Below are positions 58,001 through 64,000 of a DNA stretch of 64,000 bases, in pieces. This stretch comes from Limnomonas spitsbergensis (lineage: Eukaryota > Chlorophyta > Chlorophyceae > Chlamydomonadales): contig JAYJMM010000123.1 of the NCBI GenBank assembly GCA_037349105.1, positions 9,238,001 to 9,302,000 of the forward strand. The letters are read 5' to 3'. The translations under genes were made by a program, and so were the position numbers. The first letter of the stretch is position 1. Each line of letters opens with the position of its first letter. A model generated the notes under the pieces. The model was not told the origin of the DNA. It saw only the letters and a program-made list of their open reading frames with translations, and did no database searches.

Positions 58001-61000
58001 TCCCCTATTCTCTCCTCCTTAAAAATGCGCTCCGTCCTTCCCTCCCCGCACTGCACTGCGCTCTGTCCCTCTCCCTAGACCTCCCTCCCCTCCCCTCCCC
58101 TCCCCTCATTACAAAATGTGCACGTGGTTGTCGTTTCTCTTTCATGCTCACCCTGCACGCTGGCCTGCACAGCCGCCTCCCGCACTGTCCCCTCTGGGCC
58201 GTACAGCATGCTGTAGTGTGGCAGCCGGTCCGCAACGTCGTCCTCCGGGTAGCTCTGAGGCAGGGTGCCCGTGTACTGCTCATAGAGGTACTGCGGCGCA
58301 CGGCCGACAGCGGGGAAGCCGTCGTTGGGATACAGCACCGCCTGCGGCTGCAGGAGGTCCTCTTGGTCCTCCCTCGGGCTACGGTAGGGCTGATCAACCC
58401 CGCGGGGGCTGTAGTAGGGCTCAGCATCCCTCGTGGGGCTTCGGTAGGGCTGATTATCCCTCGTGGGGCTGTAGTAGGGCTCAGCATCCCTCCTGGGGCT
58501 GTAGTCGTCGTCATGGTCGCCACTTTTAGGGCTGCCATACAGCTCATGTTTTGGTGCCCTGACAATGGAAAAGAGTGCACAGGACGGGTCAGTCAACCTT
58601 ACTTAGCTATAGGGCAAGGGCGGGCAGGTTTGTCACATAGCCATCATGTCAAGTTAAAAGTCCCAATATATTGTCAACCACACGATATTGATTTACTGGT
58701 AACTAGATTCAACAAGAAAGTCAGAAGTCTATCGAACTAGATTTCACTACCGTACCCAAAGTCCGAAGAATTGTCAGAGGTCCCATTACTGTAGATTTGC
58801 TTTGCCTTCCCTCATAATTAATGTTGTTTGTGATCCATGAATTGACTAATGATCGATTGTTGACGCCAGTTTTCAGTCGGAAATTTAGAGTTCCGTCGAC
58901 GATTGGCCCTAAGGGTCGCATAAAAAGAGATCATACCTACAGGCCGCAAGATCTTCAGCATCATCAGGGGGGCTGCTGCACCTCGCCTGGCCCTGATGGC
59001 ATTTGGCATGAATAATGCACATACCAGCTTTTTGTACCCATTCAACATCTGGAACTAGATTGCGGGCGAACCCACTGCAGCTGCCAAATAAATGGCTTTT
59101 TAAGACCACGCTTCAGAGCGTGTGCATCGTGCTTTCTTGCTCCCCATACCCCTCTATCCATACGGTACGTTGGGATCGCCAAGCGGTCACAAGGGGGATC
59201 ACATCGGAAAATCTTGTCTCGAAATTTAGATTCTTGTGTGACCCATACCGTAGATTTGATTTGCCTTCCCTCAGCAAAACGACTTGCCTGATGGGCACTG
59301 CTGGCGGCGCTCCAAAGGAGGTGCGGGAGTAAGGGTTGGTGGAGCGGCCGCCGCCGCTGACAACGCGACCCCGCCGACCCCTCGGAGGCGAGGCTGCGTA
59401 AGGTCCTGCTCCAGGCGACACGCTTCGAGAGCCGCCGGGGGAGCGCTGCATGATGCGCTCGCTGTCGGCAATCGCCTGGAGCGCCCTCTGCTGCACCTGT
59501 GGTAAAAAGGCACCACCCGAATTCGAATCCGAATTCGACTGCCAACAGCTGCAGCTTGTGTGACGACGCCGCATGTGCACGACGATACAAACGAAAACCG
59601 GTACTGGTATGTGCAGAAATCCTATAAACAAAGAAAAGGGTAACCCCAAGTCATCCAAAGTGCACTTTTCCCAGCTCTGGATTCCGCTCTGGATTCCGCT
59701 CCTAGGGTTTATGGCAATGGACTATTACAATCACAAGCCAAACCCCTGTCTGGCCCTCTGCCCCAGCCCCACCTGCAATGATTGCAGCCTGAGCTTCTCG
59801 CCCTCCTGTCCAAGCAGCAGGCAACAGGGCACAGAAGTGTGAATCCAAGTGCGCCTATCAACCTCTGAAGGGCCGCTGGGTGGCCAAAACTGGGCCAAAC
59901 CTTGACCGGCTTACAACCAGTTGCCTAAGCAGCAGGGCCTGCTGCATCAGACCCCCCCTGCCTAAGGCGACGAGGTAGCTGAACACGCTTATATAAGCAG
60001 CGGTGCACACGCGAACAGGAGGTCAGGGAAGAGGGGGCAAGCCTGGCAGCATGACAACGTCGCCTCATGAGGGAAAAGGAAGCAGATAAGCTTGCAAGGG
60101 GAGAGATGATTCCAGGGCTGCCAACATGAGCCCCCATCCTCACAATGGAAGATATCATAAACTCCTATTACTCATATCCAATAACATGCACAGGGATGAC
60201 CTCTTGGCCTCTGACCAATCCAATAACATGCACAGGGATGACCTCTTGGCCTCTGACCTATCCAATCCTGCTGACATGGTAACCTGCGGCCCAGGTGTCA
60301 GCCCCAGCTCCCGATCTGCTCCCCCTGCTCTAGCTAGCTTCCCTCACCACGCCCAGCTGCCTCAGCCTGTCCCGTCCCCGCTCGCGGCTCTTAGCCAGAC
60401 GTCCCACATTGCTCCGCAGGTCTCCCGCGGCTGGAGCAGAGGATGGGCTGGACCTGCGCCGACTTGAGTGCCTGCACCGGCAAATATTCACCATGGCAGC
60501 TGGATAATTACTCTTAGCCACGTCCATAATGTACATAGAGCTTTGACTCCTTTAAGGCACAAAAGGATTCATCATGGCTACACTGGATTCCCCCTCAGCC
60601 ACCCCCCTCACCAACAAACACAATATGCATAGCAGTGAAGACCTAGATGAAGACCCACAAGATCTAATACGGCAGCTGGATTATAGATTTCATAGCCACA
60701 GCCGTAACACACATAGCAGTGATCAGCTAATTGAGCAGGCGTTGAACCGCGGACTACTCGGTCTACCTTTTAGACATAGATGCAGATGCCCTGCCTGAGG
60801 CACTAAGAGCCCGTTCACACTACGGAGCGGAATCTGGGTTGGGGTCGAACCGAGTTAAGTAGCCAATACAGATCTGCTTCACGAGTTGGCGGAGCTGAGC
60901 ATTCTCACCCGATCTGCCCTTTACCCGCCCCATCAGACATAGAATCCCCCGGCTTCATCACATCCCCTGAGCCCTTAGCCCTGCGACCCCTGCATAGTAT

Positions 61001-63884
61001 CACTTGCAGTTATATAAAACCGCTTATATCGTATTTTTGCGTCTTCTTGAAGCACAAACACGCCCACAGTGCCACCCCAAGCCCACCCGGCAAAATTTCA
61101 CTGCAAACCACAGCCAGTTTGCCCTACTTGGCCGTCTGAATGCTTACATGTTCGCAGCAACCCCCATGAGCTACCAATGCTCCCAAATATTATCTAGGAA
61201 CGCGTCACAGCTAGTCTGCCAGCTGTAGCACCACACTGTCACCTGCTTGGCTGTCTAATTGCTAAATGAAAAGAAAATATAACCTTAAACTTAACCCTCA
61301 ACCCTCAACTAGGCCGAGACTGGCTGTCTGGTTGTTAATACAGCAAACCCATGGTGCAGTCCCTGATATCCCCGAGCATGTTTTCAAAGCAAAATACGTC
61401 CAAGAACATTCTAGTCTAGTAGTCTACTCACTGCAGCGCCATACTGTCCCGCCTCCTCTCACGCTGTCTAGTTGCTTACACAACACACCCCTACCCCCAC
61501 ACTGCCATCCTTGAGCACCCCCAGCATTATTTCAAAGCAGAATACGGGCATTTGCCTGCTGCATTGCCTCACCGTCCTGCCTCCTCTTTTGCCGTTTGGA
61601 TGCGTTCCCGCTCCAGCAGTCGGTTCTGCTCGCCGGTACGCAGGAAGTGCTGCTCTGCTAACGCTGGATGAGCTTCATCAAAAGCATACGCCTGCGCGCA
61701 GAGAGACCCAGCAGGGAAAGAGGGGTAAGGGAGGGTGAATGGTCTGAAAGGGCAAATGACAGCAGGGGTCCAGAGCAAGGGAATGTGAAGCTTGGGGGAT
61801 CAAGCTGACGCACATGTCTCTCTGCACCACCTCCACATGCATACTGTAGACTTGCTATGCCTTCCCCCATAATTAACGTTGCTTGAGGTTGAGGGATTCA
61901 TTAACTTATTATCGATTTTCGACCCCGGTTTTCGGTCGGAAATTAAGAGATTTTATCCAATCTGCCCTGAGGGCAGCATTACACGAAAAACATTTTTTTT
62001 GCCCGAGGGAAGGCACATCAAACCTACAGTATTAAGTACAGAGCCCTGGGTCTAGGATACCACGAATCATGCAAGTAGCGGGGTCATGTGGGCAATAGAG
62101 GCTGAGGGCCTGAGGGGGCGGGGATGCAAAGGAGGTCAGGAGGAGGGGCAACATGTGCCCTGTTGTTTGAGGCTTCCACAGGAGGAGTGAGTCTTGCCTC
62201 AAGAGTTATAAGTTATGAGTTGTGAGATACGAGTACAAAGTTTGATGGCGCGGATACCATGCAAGCATGCCGCGTGAAGGTGCCTCAAAGATTTCACAAA
62301 TTCAGCTCTCAGCTTCGACACCCCCCCACTCCCCCTCACCCCATCGACATTACAAAGATGGGACCTGTAGAAAATGGCGTGATGTTTACATTTACCTCTA
62401 CCGTAGGTATGAACCTCACGCCATTTTCTACAATTTCCATCTTTGTTATGTCGATGATGACTGCTAGGTAACAAATAATGTCCCATGCATCACAATCCCC
62501 CCCCACCCGATCCCAGGACTCCACCCTGCTGGTACAGTCCCCTAGGATGCTCCCCCTCGGCCCTCATCCCCTCCGGGCAACAGACATCAGAGACCCCACC
62601 CAAGCCAGTCCACCCAAGCCAGTCCACCCAAGCCAGTCCACCCACCTTCTGGCGCAGCTCTTCGTGGGGTCCCATGGAGCGGGGCTGGCTGTAGCGGTGT
62701 GCTGGCATGTCATCCCTATGCTCCTTGATACGATACCTGCACGCAGGGGAAAATTCTGAAAGGCTTTACACCTTCAGTGCCAGGGATAACAGGTGGTCGG
62801 AAGGCTGGCCTCGGTTCACACTTCTGACAGGATTAATTCACACCTCCGGAAGCATCGCATTGCATCGCACCGCACCTGTCAAAGAATTGGTGCGAGAGGT
62901 CGCTGCTGAGCCGCGTCCTTGAAAGGGTGTTGGACACGTAGCCCTCAGGCCCCCATGAGGACGGGGAGGAGGACCGCGGCCTGCGCACCGCAAAAGGAAA
63001 CAAAAGGGGAATGTGGACCTGCAGCTGTCTAATCCTTGTCTTTTTCCTGCTTGCTGGGCCGCGGGATTCTGATGCACGTCTGGTCAATTTCGCAGCAATG
63101 GCGTCATGCTCTTTGTGCCGGCTGGGCCACGGTATGCCTATGCCAGCACGGCTTGATTCACCAACTTGGCGCCATGACTTCACAGCCGCCTTGACCTTGG
63201 AGCACCTGGCTATTGAGCAAAACAACAGCACAGCTAAGCAAAACAAGAAGTGCTCGCTCATGCCTGCCCAGATCCGTTACCTGACGGGTGATCCTCCTTG
63301 GCCTTGGGGTACCTGGACATTGAGCAAAACAACAGCACAGCAAAAGCAAAACAAGAAGTGCTCGTTCCTGCCTGCCCAGGTCCGTTACCTGACGGGTGAT
63401 CCTCCTTGGCCTTGGGGCACCTGGCCATTGAGCGCCCCTGCCAAGTAAGCATCCTCCGCGGACGAGGAACCCGCCACACGGCCAGCCGCCTCGCCCGCGC
63501 CGCCAGCCAAGTACGCCGGTGGCCGGTCTCTCGGTCTCGTCGCCCTCTTGGTCTGCTTCTTTGCCATACCCCCCCACCGCGTTTGCTCTACGGGGTCCAT
63601 CCTCAGCCGCATCTGGGGCTGTGCCGGCTGCCTCGCCAGCGCTAGCACGCGCTGCGAGACCGGCGGGGAGCTGGAACGCTGCCGCCTGCTAGCCGGGTGC
63701 CCCGCCATCCTCGCAGCCATGGCGGCTACGCGCTCAGCTTGCAGGCTAGGCTGTGTCTTGGGCACTGGAGCCGGCAGCAGCTGGGGGTGTGCGTAGGGGG
63801 ATGGCACCGCGCGGGACATACGGATGGATGTGGTGGCAGTGGGAACAGCTGAAGGCTCTGGACTCAGGCTGCGGCGCGATTGTG
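50052..63884 (-). CDS. FAM161 (UPF0564)-like protein, multi-exon, 5' end uncertain
   Basis: Exons in transcript order: 63884-63389, 62980-62876, 62736-62646, 61691-61573, 60471-60348, 59496-59288, 58558-58152, 57649-57450, 56945-56817, 56342-56155, 55759-55549, 55148-54973, 54126-54021, 53564-53502, 52948-52766, 52073-51918, 51462-51236, 50939-50773, 50436-50351, 50132-50052. These join to 1,173 residues plus a stop. Phases agree at every junction; the pair 52766/52073 is the weakest, because the better-looking acceptor at 52095 leads into a TGA. The central block has the alternating PF.F..RE and FKA.P.P motifs of FAM161, a centrosome/basal-body protein family. The first exon could begin at an ATG at 63930 (MAVIHPPPQSF) or be spliced from further upstream. 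Donors at 59287 and 53501 are GC. Confidence 0.75.
52302..52500. other. AT-rich island in a FAM161-gene intron
   Basis: About 200 bp of mostly A/T (runs such as aaaaaaaacttaaaaaatat) in an otherwise balanced sequence. No gene seen. It may be an organellar or mobile insertion or an intron AT tract. Confidence 0.6.
52500..52830. repeat. Donor-edge repeats of the coiled-coil exon
   Basis: On the minus strand the exon end gatgacaagctgcgcgtcat then agatccaatctggtggga is repeated about every 85 bp towards the intron, in three more diverged copies (gaggacaagatgtgcgtc, gaggtcaatatgtacggtc, gatgacaaggtgtgcgtc). The farthest copy has acaag|gtgtgcg, a better donor than any site in the original exon. 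Confidence 0.8.
52766..55759 (-). CDS. FAM161-like gene: conserved core exons
   Basis: In order: QQAPFDFKTREKQKPK (exon 55759-55549); YQFKGRPLPASTAPKYE then EDEIRRQIRRERR (55148-54973); MIEKERPFTFLAREQERL (54126-54021); IKFKAKEMPQTMERDDF (53564-53502); and an Arg/Ala/Glu coiled coil, MELENRRAETRHNIEAARA (52948-52766). This PFxF..RE / FKAxPxP / PFxF..RE / FKAxPxP order is the signature of the FAM161/UPF0564 region, which in animals binds microtubules and lies at the basal body and connecting cilium. TPX2-type proteins share FKA.P.P motifs and are the main alternative, but the alternation favours FAM161. Confidence 0.72.
53760..54020. repeat. 46-bp array of decoy donors (FAM161 exon 54126-54021)
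   Basis: On the minus strand the junction ccccaacaggtttcag|gtac recurs with donors at about 53974, 53928, 53892, 53835 and 53789 after the real one at 54020. Most steps are 46 bp. Each unit carries up to 18 nt of exon end plus gtactga..ggggagag intron sequence. Four of the five keep CAG|GTACT or CAG|GTACA. Confidence 0.92.
54127..54420. repeat. 93-bp array of decoy acceptors (same FAM161 exon)
   Basis: On the minus strand the junction cctgcag|catgattgaaaagg has diverged copies starting at about 54220, 54313 and 54405, steps of 92-94 bp. Each includes about 40 nt of exon-like sequence (ggcgcccggtcacctttgtg). The copy at 54220 keeps the perfect ctgcag|catgattgaaaa. This exon therefore has decoys on both sides. 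Confidence 0.92.
55300..55400. mobile_element. MITE-like element (family B), partial
   Basis: cataccgtagatttgatagg is followed by gtgaatgattcatttgttaa and tttcgaccagacc, matching the left half of the copies at 58786 and 61841. Confidence 0.55.
56411..56473. repeat. Strong inverted repeat (foldback)
   Basis: cattatttggacctcgcggg (from 56412) pairs with cccgcggggtccaaataatg (ending 56473), a stem of about 21 bp with one mismatch and a loop of about 20 nt. It is intronic, between exons 56817 and 56342. Confidence 0.85.
57180..57449. repeat. 75-bp array of decoy donors (FAM161 exon 57649-57450)
   Basis: On the minus strand the donor aaccggcag|gtaagg has three copies at about 57373, 57299 and 57223, steps of 74-77 bp, reading ggcag|gcaagg or cacag|gcaagg. 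All three are of GC-donor type, while the real site is GT. The rest of the unit (gcatgtgttgca.tttcc, tttaatt) repeats with them. Confidence 0.85.
57450..63884 (-). CDS. FAM161-like gene: N-terminal, disordered exons
   Basis: These exons encode Ser/Pro/Arg-rich, probably disordered sequence (RQRSSSPPVSQRV, RPRSSSPSSWGPEGY, SPGGSRSVSPGAGPY). The exon at 58152-58558 has an internal repeat of SPTRDAEPYYSP and SPTRDNQPYRSP. Short helical segments such as QNRLLERERIQTAKEE are interspersed. No domain is recognised. Exon phases (2, 2, 0, 2, 0, 2, 1, 0) and consensus splice sites are the support. The donor at 63389 (gtcag|gtaacgg) is preferred over one 39 nt earlier because only it keeps phase with the next exon. 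Confidence 0.7.
58786..58941. mobile_element. MITE-like element (family B)
   Basis: It begins tactgtagatttgctttgcc then ttccctcataattaa, contains gttttcagtcggaaattt, and ends catacctacag, an inverted partner of the start. No coding capacity. The family also occurs at 61841, 59160 and, in part, 950, 13083 and 55300. Confidence 0.75.
59157..59287 (-). mobile_element. MITE-like element (family B) abutting a donor
   Basis: On the minus strand, about 12 nt after the GC donor at 59287, the sequence gagggaaggcaaatcaaatc then tacggtatg marks a family B end. The other end is eroded (ccatacggtacg near 59157). Confidence 0.6.
59865..59990 (-). repeat. Dispersed short repeat (family A)
   Basis: gggccgctgggtggccaaaa, accttgaccggc, gttgcctaagcagcagggcc and gaggtagctgaacac in order; minus orientation relative to 7015. 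Confidence 0.7.
60180..60265. repeat. Tandem duplication, about 42 bp x 2
   Basis: ccaataacatgcacagggat then gacctcttggcctctgacc occurs twice in a row. Confidence 0.95.
61841..62032. mobile_element. MITE-like element (family B), most complete copy
   Basis: Terminal inverted repeats atactgtagacttgctatgc then cttccc (left) and gggaaggcacatcaaaccta then cagtat (right) bound about 190 bp with no ORF. The interior has ccataattaacgttg and ttcggtcggaaattaagaga. It is non-autonomous; the transposase family is unknown. Confidence 0.8.
62341..62460. repeat. Long inverted repeat (hairpin), arms about 42 bp
   Basis: catcgacattacaaagatgg..tgtagaaaatggcgtga (62342-62383) is inverted as tcacgccattttctacaatt then tccatctttgttatgtcgatg (62417-62457). 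The arms match apart from a few mismatches, with a loop of about 33 nt. It is either a small foldback transposon or a transcribed hairpin. Confidence 0.9.
62596..62645. repeat. 14-bp repeats at a FAM161 donor
   Basis: On the minus strand the donor aag|gtgggtggactggcttg is followed by three copies of ggtggactggcttg, built from the first intron bases. Confidence 0.85.
63165..63388. repeat. Donor-edge repeats of the first FAM161 exon
   Basis: On the minus strand the exon end ggccaaggaggatcacccgt then cag|gtaacgga (real donor 63388) is repeated 108 bp further in, with donor at 63280, as caatgtccaggtaccccaag followed by the same gtcag|gtaacgga. A third partial copy near 63180-63225 lacks the donor. 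Exon and intron parts are nearly identical, so the decoy donor should be fully functional. Confidence 0.92.
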
Positions 63885-64000
63885 CTGCGAGAGAAATAAA
63901 AGATTGAGGCGGGGGATGAATGACTGCCATGGACGACAGGTCGAGGTCAAGAGCTTCGTATCAGGGTGTCAGGTTTAAGGGTTAGGCTTCAAGCCAGAGC

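Overview
The window is nuclear DNA of a eukaryote, most likely a flagellated green alga. The evidence is spliceosomal introns (GT-AG, with a few GC-AG), plant-type TTTAGGG/CCCTAAA telomere-like sequence scattered through the introns, histone genes in divergent pairs with a metazoan/volvocine-type 3' stem-loop, and a CASTOR/POLLUX-type ion channel beside a FAM161-type ciliary protein. I cannot name the species.

Layout: (1) 1-6.3 kb holds no recognised gene except a decayed LINE reverse transcriptase on the minus strand (about 1.3-2.6 kb), then a 1.7 kb 28-bp satellite. (2) 6.3-42.3 kb, plus strand: one very large gene of at least 22 exons encoding a CASTOR/POLLUX-like channel with pore segments and two RCK-like halves. 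All 22 exons join in phase to one open frame of 959 residues ending in a stop at 42343-42345. Only about 2.9 kb of the 36 kb is coding; most of the rest is tandem repeats. (3) 43.3-48.6 kb: H2A/H2B and H3/H4, two divergent pairs, each gene followed by an identical 16-nt stem-loop; a broken unknown ORF lies between the pairs. (4) 50.05-63.9 kb, minus strand: a gene of about 20 exons for a FAM161 (UPF0564)-like protein, probably centrosomal/ciliary; its 5' end is at or beyond the right edge.

The most unusual signal runs through both large genes. Many introns carry tandem arrays whose unit is a copy of the local exon edge: the last or first 15-50 nt of the exon plus the adjoining splice site and intron. 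The result is series of decoy 3' splice sites (periods 58, 76, 88, 93, 134 bp and others) or decoy 5' splice sites (46, 75, 112, 150 bp). At least 14 exon edges are affected, and one FAM161 exon has decoys on both sides. This looks like a genome-specific process in which replication slippage or repair at exon edges seeds minisatellites and drives intron growth. Other introns hold very large satellites with no clear exon edge: 16-bp (2.5 kb), 14-bp (about 5-6 kb) and a G-rich unit of about 40 bp (2.9 kb). The very long open frames across these arrays are artefacts of repetition.

The channel, histone and FAM161 genes show no sign of a shared pathway. Together they indicate a ciliated photosynthetic protist with a repeat-inflated genome. 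All homology statements come from motif recognition by eye, without database searches.
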